The position numbers and the translations under genes were made by a program. Below, one piece after another: positions 1 through 7,613 of a stretch of DNA of 48,566 nucleotides. The notes beneath the pieces were generated by a model. It had not been told where the DNA came from and searched no databases. It saw nothing but the letters and a program-made list of their open reading frames with translations. Positions within the stretch are counted from its first letter, which is position 1. The number at the start of each line of letters is the position of its first letter. Origin of the DNA: Bacteroidales bacterium (GTDB lineage: Bacteria > Bacteroidota > Bacteroidia > Bacteroidales > JAFGUD01); assembly GCA_016936595.1 (NCBI GenBank), contig JAFGXO010000098.1, positions 1-48,566 of the forward strand, in the 5' to 3' direction.

Positions 1-881
1 TATCTGTTTCGTACTCTCAACAATTTGAGATATTCGAAGGAGACACAATCAATTACGTTGATGAAAATAATCTAAAACAAGGATTGTGGATTTTTTTTAA
101 CAATAATTATGCAAACAAAATAAGCCAAAAAGGTTATTACAAAGACAGCAAAAAAGATGGCTTATGGATTGCATACTACCAAGACGGAACAACAAAATCA
201 GAAATAAATTTTAAAACAAACAGGCAATACGGTTCAGTTAAAGTATATTATCCAAACGGAAATTTGCAAGAATGCGGATATTGGAAAACCAACAAATGGG
301 TAGGCGAATATTCTTATTATTACGATAACCAACAGATAAAATATCATTGGTTTTTTGATGATGCCGGAAAACGAACCGGAAAACAAGATTACTACTACGA
401 TAACGGTCAAACTCAAATAACAGGTAATTGGACACAAGGCAAAGAAATTGGACAAATTACAGAATACTACCCTAACGGAACGATGAAAAAAGTAAGCAAT
501 TTTGACAATGGAACATTAAATGGCTCAACAACAGAGTACTACGATGACGGACAAGTAAAATCAAAATCAATATTTGTAAATGGCCAATCTGATCCTGATC
601 AAAGTTTTGCTTATCAACATAAAGGAAATAATAACAATAATAATCAAAATAACAATAATCAAACATCAACTCAAGATACCAGCCAATCGGCACAATACAG
701 AGTTTTTAACGGAAGTGGATATTATAAATTTGTTAATGACAAAGGATTGGTTGAAAGAGAAGGAAATTTTGTAAATGGCACACTTGTTGAAGGCAAACGA
801 TATGTTTACACAGCCGATGGAGTATTATGGAAAACAGCAATTATAGAGAACGGTCGTGTAGTTGAAGTTATAGAACAGTAA
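1..881 (+). CDS. MORN-repeat (YwqK-type) protein, 5' end outside the window
   Basis: The reading frame is open from the first complete codon at base 3, so the true start lies upstream; the TTG at 84 is only an internal leucine codon. About 293 residues are visible. They carry at least seven copies of a MORN/YwqK-like motif of the type YYPNG-N-(x)4-G-W or EYYDDGQVKS, each about 22-25 residues long. A spacer rich in asparagine and glutamine (about bases 625-690) separates the main repeat block from a last C-terminal repeat. Such repeats form extended beta-hairpin ladders. In Bacteroidota these proteins are usually exported, and their function is mostly unknown; the antitoxin label often attached to the family is not supported here. 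The lipoprotein phosphatase gene follows after 18 bases on the same strand, so co-transcription is likely. Confidence 0.8.
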   Translation, partial: SVSYSQQFEIFEGDTINYVDENNLKQGLWIFFNNNYANKISQKGYYKDSKKDGLWIAYYQDGTTKSEINFKTNRQYGSVKVYYPNGNLQECGYWKTNKWVGEYSYYYDNQQIKYHWFFDDAGKRTGKQDYYYDNGQTQITGNWTQGKEIGQITEYYPNGTMKKVSNFDNGTLNGSTTEYYDDGQVKSKSIFVNGQSDPDQSFAYQHKGNNNNNNQNNNNQTSTQDTSQSAQYRVFNGSGYYKFVNDKGLVEREGNFVNGTLVEGKRYVYTADGVLWKTAIIENGRVVEVIEQ

Positions 882-899
882 ATTTTCAGACAAAAATAT

Positions 900-1703
900 A
901 TGAAACGATTTTTATTTTTATTTACAGTTAGTCTTTTATTTTTTTCTTGTGTAGAAAAACAAGTTGTAAATGAAGACGTAGTTATTGAACAAAATATTAG
1001 TGATAATTTATTAAATGCTGTTGCTTGGTTTCAACAATCAGCCGAAAACGAAGCTTGTTACATTCAAGCATTTAATTTGGCAAAAAATCAACTAATATTA
1101 AACATAAAAAATTCGTCAACAAATTTACCCAAAGCAGTTATTGTAGATATTGACGAAACTATGCTCGATAATAGTCCGTTTGAAGGGTATTTAATAAAAA
1201 ATGACCTTGAATTTACGTCTGATTTATGGAGTCAATGGGTTCAATTAGCTGCAGCAGAAGCTCTTCCGGGTGCTATTGATTTTTCTTTATTTGCACAACA
1301 AAATAATGTGGAAGTTTTTTACGTTTCGAACCGACATGTTGATAATTTTCAGCCTACTTTAATTAATTTACAACAAAAAGGTTTTGCTTATGCCGACAGT
1401 TCACACGTATTACTAAAAAGTACAACCAGCGACAAAACCGAACGTAGAGCAATTATTGCTGAAAACTTTGAAATTATTATGTTAATTGGAGATAATTTAC
1501 GTGATTTTGACGAAAAATTCAAACAACGCCAAACCGATTTTGGCAAAAATTTAACCTCAGATAACGCAAACTTATTTGGAACAAAATACATTATATTACC
1601 CAATCCTATGTACGGTGAATGGCAAAAAACATATCGTTCGGATAACGACACAACTCCCACACAAGAATTTAACAGAATGAGAGATATGATTATTGGATTT
1701 TAA
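900..1703 (+). CDS. Lipoprotein acid phosphatase / 5'-nucleotidase, e(P4) (HAD class B-type) family
   Basis: This 267-residue protein begins with a lipoprotein signal ending in LFFSC (predicted lipidated Cys17), so it should be anchored in a membrane facing the periplasm or outside. HAD motif I is seen as VDIDET (Asp83 and Asp85), motif II as YVSNR (Ser143), a conserved basic residue in SDKTERR (Lys179), and motif III as GDNLRDFD (197-204). This pattern and length match the e(P4)-type phosphatases (HAD subfamily IIIB), which release phosphate from nucleoside monophosphates and similar substrates. A nutritional role, salvage of nucleotides outside the cell, is inferred from the family. The ATG lies 18 bases after the MORN-repeat gene, and a bidirectional terminator follows the stop. 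Confidence 0.88.
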   Translation: MKRFLFLFTVSLLFFSCVEKQVVNEDVVIEQNISDNLLNAVAWFQQSAENEACYIQAFNLAKNQLILNIKNSSTNLPKAVIVDIDETMLDNSPFEGYLIKNDLEFTSDLWSQWVQLAAAEALPGAIDFSLFAQQNNVEVFYVSNRHVDNFQPTLINLQQKGFAYADSSHVLLKSTTSDKTERRAIIAENFEIIMLIGDNLRDFDEKFKQRQTDFGKNLTSDNANLFGTKYIILPNPMYGEWQKTYRSDNDTTPTQEFNRMRDMIIGF

Positions 1704-1720
1704 TATTCTCTAAATTAAAC

Positions 1721-1767
1721 AAAAAATCCCAAAAATAATATTGGTAATTAATTTTGGGATTTTTTTT
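1721..1767. terminator. Bidirectional Rho-independent terminator
   Basis: Arms AAAAAATCCCAAAA (1721-1734) and TTTTGGGATTTTTT (1752-1765) are exactly complementary, with a 17-base loop. T-runs follow on the plus strand and equivalent T-runs on the minus strand. It sits between two convergent genes (stops at 1703 and 1774) and can serve both. Confidence 0.85.
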
Positions 1768-1773
1768 GTGATA

Positions 1774-3231
1774 TTAGTGCTTACCTTTGTGCGTTTCACC
1801 TCCACCACCATTTGTTTTTCCTTTACTATTTGGTGTGCTTAAAATATAACCATACCACGTTCCTGTTGAATAATCTCCATCATCTGAAACAAAAACCATG
1901 TTGTTTGCAAATGAAAGAGAAAAACCATAAGATCCCTTTGCAAAAGTATAAGTATTAAGTAGATTACCGGAAAAATCATACTCATAAATGTTTTTTTGAT
2001 CAACATCAAAAGTATAAAAAAATTGATCAGAACAAGCAATTGTATAAAGTTCAATACTTGAACCTGATTGTATATTATCAAACTGAGAAATAATATTACC
2101 ACTATTCAAATCGTATTCTTTAATATTAGTTCCGTTCATTATATAAAAAGAATTATGTGATTTATTTATAGCAAAACTTGTTTGGCATTCGGAGTAAAAA
2201 TTTTGAAACAAAACAGAATATTTACCTTTTTCTAAATTTGAAATTTTATAAATACTCCCATCACAACTCGACACATAAAAATTTTGGTTATAATATTCGA
2301 TGCTCCTCATATCAATTTCTATTGGAAAAGAAGCTATAAAATCGCCATCATCATTATATTTATTTATTTTCCCCGAAGCAGCACTTCCTCCGTTTACGGT
2401 ATAATAATACTGTCCATCAAAAGTTAAACCCATATTATGATTATACGGGTCATCAGAAAATTCGATAGTAGGATTCAAAATAACATAGCCACTCTGAAAA
2501 TTATCAATATCAATTTGCGAAAAACTATTTATTTTATAGCCATACCACGTTCCTGTTGAATAATTTCCATCATCTGAAATAAAAATATCGTTGCCGGCAG
2601 ACGACAAAGAAAAACTATAACTTCCCTTTGAATATGAATATGTATGGTTTAAATTAGCATTAAAATCATATTCGTAAATTTCATGTTCAGATGCATCAAA
2701 AGTATAAAAATAATCATCAGTGCAGGCAACAGTATTTTGTTCGGTATTACTTCCTGTTTTAATATTATTAAAGGAATTAATTAAATCACCAGTTGCAAAA
2801 TGATATTCTTTTAATTCATTATCGGATAAAATATAAAAAGAATTGTGTGATTTATTAATAGCAAAAGATGTTTGGCATTCGGAGTAAAAATTTTGAAACA
2901 AAACAGAATATTTACCTTTTTCTAAATTTGAAATTTTATAAATGCTACCATCACAACTCGACACATAAAAATTGTGATTATAATATTCAATACTACGCAT
3001 ATCAATATCAATTGGATATGAGGCAATAAAAACACCCGAAGTAGTATATTTATTTATTTTCCCACTTATACTACCACCGTTAACTGTGTAGTAGTATTGT
3101 CCGTCAAAAGTTAAGCCCATGTTATGGTTATACGGGTCATCAGAAAATTCGATAAAAGGTTGTAAAACTTGTGCATCAAAAAACAAGATGAAGCCAAAAA
3201 CAATAAGAAAAGTAACAAAGATTTTTTTCAT
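1774..3231 (-). CDS. Secreted propeller-like protein with internal tandem duplication
   Basis: A 485-residue protein of unknown function. The first 20 residues (MKKIF to FFDAQ) look like a signal peptide. The rest is made of two closely similar halves offset by 230 residues (about 26-252 and 256-470), each starting IEFSDDPYNHNMGLTF. Each half holds several short blade-like units with motifs such as YYTVNGG, IYKISNLEKGKY and FYTFD, typical of a beta-propeller; this fold is an inference. The C-terminus is low complexity, rich in Gly and ending in HKGKH, with no recognisable T9SS sorting domain. The start ATG lies 56 bases downstream of the cinA stop; a TATTTTTG element (3262-3255, minus strand) could be its -7 box. 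No catalytic motif was recognised. Confidence 0.75.
   Translation of the reverse strand: MKKIFVTFLIVFGFILFFDAQVLQPFIEFSDDPYNHNMGLTFDGQYYYTVNGGSISGKINKYTTSGVFIASYPIDIDMRSIEYYNHNFYVSSCDGSIYKISNLEKGKYSVLFQNFYSECQTSFAINKSHNSFYILSDNELKEYHFATGDLINSFNNIKTGSNTEQNTVACTDDYFYTFDASEHEIYEYDFNANLNHTYSYSKGSYSFSLSSAGNDIFISDDGNYSTGTWYGYKINSFSQIDIDNFQSGYVILNPTIEFSDDPYNHNMGLTFDGQYYYTVNGGSAASGKINKYNDDGDFIASFPIEIDMRSIEYYNQNFYVSSCDGSIYKISNLEKGKYSVLFQNFYSECQTSFAINKSHNSFYIMNGTNIKEYDLNSGNIISQFDNIQSGSSIELYTIACSDQFFYTFDVDQKNIYEYDFSGNLLNTYTFAKGSYGFSLSFANNMVFVSDDGDYSTGTWYGYILSTPNSKGKTNGGGGETHKGKH
1820..3156 (-). repeat. Intragenic direct duplication, unit 690 bp
   Basis: Two units of about 690 bp, 3156 down to about 2470 and 2466 down to about 1820, encode the two halves of the secreted protein. 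The longest exactly matching stretch I could verify by eye is 75 bp (2179-2253 against 2869-2943). Other parts have diverged by synonymous and nonsynonymous changes, so the duplication is probably not extremely recent, or parts are held together by gene conversion. Confidence 0.85.
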
Positions 3232-3254
3232 AATAAATATTATTTTAGTTTTCT

Positions 3255-3262
3255 CAAAAATA
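3255..3262 (-). promoter_or_regulatory. Candidate -7 element for the duplicated secreted protein
   Basis: On the minus strand this reads TATTTTTG, matching the Bacteroidota -7 consensus TAnnTTTG, 24 bases before the ATG at 3231. No good TTTG -33 element lies at the usual spacing, so support is partial. Confidence 0.35.
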
Positions 3263-3287
3263 TGAAATTTTCAGCTAAAAAGTGTAT

Positions 3288-4532
3288 TTACATTTTATTT
3301 TGGATAAAATTTAACAACAAGTGCATTGCCGAAGCCGCAGCTCGACGAATATTTATATCTCTACGAGAGCCAAACTTATAAACCTTTGCAATTGTTTGGT
3401 CGGCAGATGCAACCGCAATCCATGTAGTACCAACGGGTTTGTCTTCAGAACCTCCATCAGGTCCGGCAATACCGGATACGGCCACAGCAAAATCCACATT
3501 AAGCAATTTACGAGCACCGTTAGCCATCTCAACAACGGTTTGCTCACTTACAGCACCAAATTGTTCAATTGTTTGTTCTTTTACACCTAAAATATAAATT
3601 TTTGCCTCATTACTATAAGATATAACGCCTCCATTAAAATATTCGGAACTTCCTGGAATTAAAGTTAATTTGTGTCCAATTCTTCCACCGGTACAACTTT
3701 CGGCAGTAGCAACAGTTTTTTTATTTTCTTTTAAAACTCTACTTAAAACTGTTTCTAAATTATCATCGTCATAACCAAAAATATAGTTACCCAAAATACT
3801 CTGAAGTTTTGTAATAAGTTCATCTATTTGCTCACAAATTCTTTTTTGAAAGCCACCAAAAGCACTCAGCCGAATTTTAATATCTTCGGGCGACGGCAAA
3901 TAAGCCATACTAATATTATCAGGAATTTCGGCCTCAAATTTTTCAAGTTTATGAGAAAGAACAGATTCTGGAATACCTAATGTATGAACGAACTTTATAC
4001 ATTTGGTAGGAAATTCAAAATGTTTTTTAAGTAAAGGAATTAAAGTTTCATCAAACATTTGTCGCATTTCAAAAGGGACACCGGGCATAGAAACCAACAC
4101 TGTATTATTTTTTTCGAATAACATACCGGCAGCTGTTCCATTAGGATTTCTGACAAGTTCACAAGTTGACGGAACAAGAGCTTGTTTTCTGTTATTTTCA
4201 TTTAAACCAAACCCGCGAGCTTCAACAAATTTTTTAACATCTTGTAAAACAATCTCATTTTCAATTAATTCACCGTCAAAATAATCGGATAGAACTTTTT
4301 TTGTAATATCGTCGGAAGTTGGACCTAAACCGCCGGTAATAATTACTAAGTTGTAAAAACCAATACTTTCGTTAAGAGCCTTTGTTATAGCAGGTTTATT
4401 ATCACCAATAGCACACATTTTATCTACGTGGAAAGATAATTCTGTTAATTTTTGAGCTAAAAAATTTCCATTTGTATTAAGAGTTTGTCCCTGAAGAATT
4501 TCATCACCAATTGCTATTATTTTTGCATTCAT
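3288..4532 (-). CDS. cinA: CinA-family protein, nicotinamide-nucleotide amidohydrolase type
   Basis: A 414-residue protein with the full two-domain CinA layout. The N-terminal molybdopterin-binding-like domain (about 1-170) has AIGDEIL (7-13), TGGLGPTSDD (66-75), GTAAGM (132-137) and MPGVPFEM (149-156). The C-terminal CinA/PncC domain (about 255-414) has ATAESCTGG (275-283), GAVSE (326-330) and SGIAGPDGG (353-361). In studied homologues the C-terminal domain deamidates NMN to nicotinate mononucleotide in the pyridine nucleotide cycle, and the N-terminal domain can act as an ADP-ribose pyrophosphatase. Length is normal. The role here is inferred from the family; the old competence-induced name should not be read as function. 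A 172-base gap separates it from aroK upstream. Confidence 0.93.
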   Translation of the reverse strand: MNAKIIAIGDEILQGQTLNTNGNFLAQKLTELSFHVDKMCAIGDNKPAITKALNESIGFYNLVIITGGLGPTSDDITKKVLSDYFDGELIENEIVLQDVKKFVEARGFGLNENNRKQALVPSTCELVRNPNGTAAGMLFEKNNTVLVSMPGVPFEMRQMFDETLIPLLKKHFEFPTKCIKFVHTLGIPESVLSHKLEKFEAEIPDNISMAYLPSPEDIKIRLSAFGGFQKRICEQIDELITKLQSILGNYIFGYDDDNLETVLSRVLKENKKTVATAESCTGGRIGHKLTLIPGSSEYFNGGVISYSNEAKIYILGVKEQTIEQFGAVSEQTVVEMANGARKLLNVDFAVAVSGIAGPDGGSEDKPVGTTWIAVASADQTIAKVYKFGSRRDINIRRAAASAMHLLLNFIQNKM

Positions 4533-4704
4533 TTTTTTTCTGCAATTTTAGTCAATTTTTATGATTGAATAAATATTTCGCGAGCGTTTTTTTTGATAAA
4601 AAAAGCCTTAAACTGTTAATGTTAAATATCGGAAGAAAAAACATTTTGATTTAAAATAGAAAAAGGAAATTAAAAGAACATATAAGATTACAGATATATT
4701 AAAA

Positions 4705-5220
4705 TCAAAAATTTTTTAACTGATCTTTAATAATCTGCACCAAAGTAATAAAACGATTTTTTTCAATATCAATAATTAAATTTGCTTGATTATAATAAAT
4801 TTCTCTTTCTTTAAGCTGAAAATCAACAAACTCAAAAAGTTTATTTGCATTAAAACTACTAATTAAAGGTCTTTTCCTTTTTGCAGTTTCTAATCTTTTA
4901 ACTAAGTTACTTGAAGGCATTCTAAGGTATATTACTAAGCCACTTTCTAATAATCTGTTAATATTATCAAAAAAACAAGGAGTTCCGCCACCTGTAGAAA
5001 TAATACAATTATCAAAATTTATCACTTCTGACAGTGTTCTATGTTCTATAAGCCTAAAACCATCTTGCCCAACTAAATTAAAAATAAATGGAATTGAAGC
5101 TTTGTGTTTTTTTTCAATATATTGATCTAAATCAATAAAGTTTAGAGAAAGCTCTTTAGATAATTTTTTCCCCAAAGTGGTTTTTCCTGCCCCCATATAA
5201 CCAATGAGGAATATTTTCAT
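4705..5220 (-). CDS. aroK: Shikimate kinase
   Basis: A 171-residue P-loop kinase that phosphorylates the 3-hydroxyl of shikimate in aromatic amino acid biosynthesis, in the cytoplasm. The Walker A motif is GYMGAGKTT (7-15). The substrate-binding Asp of LDQYIE (Asp32), the Arg of GFRLIEH (Arg56) and the GGG loop in STGGGT (77-79) match those of characterised shikimate kinases. Length is standard. No other shikimate pathway gene is nearby. The start codon overlaps the stop of the upstream miniprotein gene as TAATG (one shared base), which suggests translational coupling of two functionally unrelated products. Confidence 0.93.
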   Translation of the reverse strand: MKIFLIGYMGAGKTTLGKKLSKELSLNFIDLDQYIEKKHKASIPFIFNLVGQDGFRLIEHRTLSEVINFDNCIISTGGGTPCFFDNINRLLESGLVIYLRMPSSNLVKRLETAKRKRPLISSFNANKLFEFVDFQLKEREIYYNQANLIIDIEKNRFITLVQIIKDQLKNF

Positions 5221-5405
5221 TATTCTTCAAGCTTATTTTTGTAAAATTTTCGTCCACCGTAAACAATGCCGGCAACTAATAACACCAAAAGTCCTCCGTC
5301 AATAGGAATATCCTGTGGCGGCGGTGGCGGCGGCTGTCCTATAGCACTTTGGTAAAAAAGAGGAAATAATATTAGTATAAATAATACGATTGTAAATTTT
5401 TTCAT
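5220..5405 (-). CDS. Small exported protein with PID-type C-terminal sorting-like domain
   Basis: The best start is the ATG at 5405, giving 61 residues that begin MKKFTIVLF. A further in-frame ATG at 5426 would add seven residues before the signal and is less likely. The protein is little more than a signal peptide (about 1-23, ending AIGQ), a run of six prolines, the motif PIDGGLLVLLVAG, a short hydrophobic segment and a basic tail (YGGRKFYKNK). This proline-PID-glycine-hydrophobic-basic arrangement resembles what I know as the PID-CTERM domain of Bacteroidota, normally found at the C-terminus of short exported proteins. No function is known to me. Its stop overlaps the aroK start. Confidence 0.75.
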   Translation of the reverse strand: MKKFTIVLFILILFPLFYQSAIGQPPPPPPQDIPIDGGLLVLLVAGIVYGGRKFYKNKLEE

Positions 5406-5476
5406 ATCTATAAATTTAATGCTCACAAATAAAACGATTTTTTTTAAGATTTCTTTTGTTATAAAGAAAATTTTTA

Positions 5477-7420
5477 TTAATTAAGTACAATTTTTTTAGT
5501 AATTACCTCATTTTCAGTATTATACTTAACAAAATAAGTTCCGGTTGGTAAGCTATTTAACTCATATTCATTGTATGTTGACGTTGCAATTTTGGAAAAA
5601 ACACTTCGTCCTAAAGCATCATACAAATAAACTGTTCCATTTAGGTTATCTATATTTGCAATAGTTAAATATAAAAATTTATTATAGGAATGAATGCTTA
5701 TGTCAGATGTATTTTTAGTGAAAACATTTTCAATATCATTAGCACTGTTATAATTTGCAAGTAAAAAGAATCTGTCTCTATATTCACCTTGTTCAATAAA
5801 AATGGTATATTCAGGATTTTTTAAAAGATCAATATAAACAACTTGATCATTTGTTTGATCAATTAAATAAAAAGTACTTAAATATTTTGTATTAATTTCG
5901 ATAGCCGAAAAAGTAAAATCACCTGATTGTTTGGCAACAACACTTAATGGAATAATTTGGTTTTCTGTTTGAAAATCTGCAGGTAATGAATTTATTGCAA
6001 GGGGAGTTTCAACTCCGTTATTATCAATCAACGAAGACAATTGAGGTAAACCAACTGTAGTTGCAAAGGCTTTGTAGGCATCATATTCATCAAGATTTTC
6101 CAAAATTTGAGCGTCGTCAATTATTCTCACAATTGTTTGATCAAAATGGTTGTCTGAATTAGCAATTTGTAATTTAACATAATCAAAATCAGCTACATCG
6201 TTATTATCTTTATACATTTGATTATTGTTATGAACTCTTGCAGCTGCCGGTATAGATAGCACGGGACTTACAGCAGTAGCTTTAACCATAAATGATTGCA
6301 TAGCAGGGATATAACGGGCATTAGGGTCAGAATTTAAAGTTTGACCGGTTCCGGCAATATGATCATCAGCACTTCTGAAATGATACACATAATTTCCGTT
6401 ATCACCGTCCCATAAATAAACGGTATTGGAAATATTTGTACGTGTCCAACTTGGATCGTCCCAATCTAAAGCCGATTGATAAGGATTACCAATTAAATTC
6501 CAGCCATCATAAAAATCTCCGGCACCACCTGTGTTGTCATTTAAAGTATAACTTACAGCAGGTGAATATGATACATTGTGATTTAAACGATCAGGGTTTC
6601 CGGCTCCGGTTGTAAAAACAGTATTAAGATTTCCTTCATTGTAACAAATATATCCAACAGCAGAGCTCAAAGCAACCGGTGAACCTGCCGAGGCTTGCAC
6701 TTGCGACCATGCTTCCCAAAAATTATAGCCACTACCATAGTCATAATTTGAATAGTTTGTGTTATTAGGATCAGCCAAAGCAGTTTGGTCAAATGCTTCA
6801 TTATAAGAATTAAAATTCGGGTTAAAATTTCCTGATGTTGTTTGTTCGGTGAACAAATCGCTTAATTGATTAGTCATAGGAACAGAAATATATTGCCAAC
6901 GACCGTTAACTTTAAAAAATCGGTTAATATTTATTGTGCCGGTTCCGGTAATTGCTCCGACTCCGGTATTAGTAATAAGCGAACCTCCAACAGTTTCATC
7001 TGCAGGACTTTCAGATGTAAAAATTCCATTAACAGTAAAAGTTCCATTAGTTGTCATTCCACTGGCTGCTGCCAGAGTAGTTGTAGATGTTGGATTAATT
7101 GTTACTTTTTCAAAGTTAACAAAATTTGCAATGGGAGAAGTTATTGTTTGATTTGTTCCTGCAAAAATAAAAGTACCGTCGGCATCTACATTTGAAAAAG
7201 CATTATTTGCAGCATTATTAGTAAAATTGCCTTCAATTTGCATTATTCCGTCGAGATTAATTAAGCCCGAATTTGCATTTACATAATTTCCATTTACACC
7301 TCCATCTACAATAACATAAGAACCACTGGAAACAACAATATTAGCACCATTATTATAAATTCCTTGAGAAAATAGAAAGAAAGGAAGTACACATAAGGCA
7401 AATAAAACTATTTTTTTCAT
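5477..7420 (-). CDS. T9SS cargo protein with type A sorting domain
   Basis: I place the start at the ATG at 7420 (647 residues, beginning MKKIVLFAL), not the in-frame ATG at 7450: the signal peptide follows directly, and a good promoter overlaps the extra upstream codons. The signal ends near FFLFSQG. The N-terminal third is rich in Gly, Asn, Thr and Ser with short hydrophobic repeats (GGVNGNYVNANSG, INLDGIM), suggesting a beta-solenoid or similar all-beta structure. The last 70 or so residues (TVYLYDALGRSVF, LPTGTYFVKY, KKIVLN) form a typical type A T9SS C-terminal sorting domain, so the mature protein is probably exported across the outer membrane and attached to the surface or released. 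No catalytic domain was recognised. Confidence 0.82.
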   Translation of the reverse strand: MKKIVLFALCVLPFFLFSQGIYNNGANIVVSSGSYVIVDGGVNGNYVNANSGLINLDGIMQIEGNFTNNAANNAFSNVDADGTFIFAGTNQTITSPIANFVNFEKVTINPTSTTTLAAASGMTTNGTFTVNGIFTSESPADETVGGSLITNTGVGAITGTGTININRFFKVNGRWQYISVPMTNQLSDLFTEQTTSGNFNPNFNSYNEAFDQTALADPNNTNYSNYDYGSGYNFWEAWSQVQASAGSPVALSSAVGYICYNEGNLNTVFTTGAGNPDRLNHNVSYSPAVSYTLNDNTGGAGDFYDGWNLIGNPYQSALDWDDPSWTRTNISNTVYLWDGDNGNYVYHFRSADDHIAGTGQTLNSDPNARYIPAMQSFMVKATAVSPVLSIPAAARVHNNNQMYKDNNDVADFDYVKLQIANSDNHFDQTIVRIIDDAQILENLDEYDAYKAFATTVGLPQLSSLIDNNGVETPLAINSLPADFQTENQIIPLSVVAKQSGDFTFSAIEINTKYLSTFYLIDQTNDQVVYIDLLKNPEYTIFIEQGEYRDRFFLLANYNSANDIENVFTKNTSDISIHSYNKFLYLTIANIDNLNGTVYLYDALGRSVFSKIATSTYNEYELNSLPTGTYFVKYNTENEVITKKIVLN

Positions 7421-7437
7421 AATTTTAACATTTTTTA

Positions 7438-7470
7438 CAAAATTAAACAAAAAATTAATAAAAATCCAAA
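7438..7470 (-). promoter_or_regulatory. Bacteroidota-type promoter for the T9SS cargo gene
   Basis: On the minus strand TTTG (7470-7467), 21 bases, then TAATTTTG (7445-7438), matching TTTG...TAnnTTTG. The predicted transcript would begin near 7431, just 11 or so bases before the ATG at 7420. This supports the shorter start. Confidence 0.5.
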
Positions 7471-7535
7471 TTTATGACTAATTAAATTTTTCAAAGCCAA
7501 AAAAATAACTGGTTAGGTTAGTGTACTTAAATGTA

Positions 7536-7591
7536 AACTGATAGTTTATTTGCAAAGCTATACAAATAATTTTAAAAACAAACTATCAGTT
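7536..7591. repeat. Inverted repeat AACTGATAGTTT, between two minus-strand genes
   Basis: AACTGATAGTTT (7536-7547) and AAACTATCAGTT (7580-7591) are exact reverse complements separated by 32 bases. Each arm is also itself a near-palindrome of form AAACTnnnAGTTT. It lies just after the dehydratase stop and about 115 bases upstream of the T9SS cargo promoter. A 12-bp stem is possible, but no T-run follows directly, so an operator pair is as likely as a terminator. Confidence 0.6.
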
Positions 7592-7613
7592 AAAATGATA
7601 GACAAAAATCGTG

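Noticed and set aside
84-86. TTG as start of the first gene
   Set aside because: The frame is open to the window edge with matching repeat-like sequence upstream, so the gene is truncated by the window.
84-881. Antitoxin function for the YwqK-like protein
   Set aside because: The label rests on one family annotation; there is no toxin gene beside it, and repeat proteins of this kind in Bacteroidota are mostly of unknown function.
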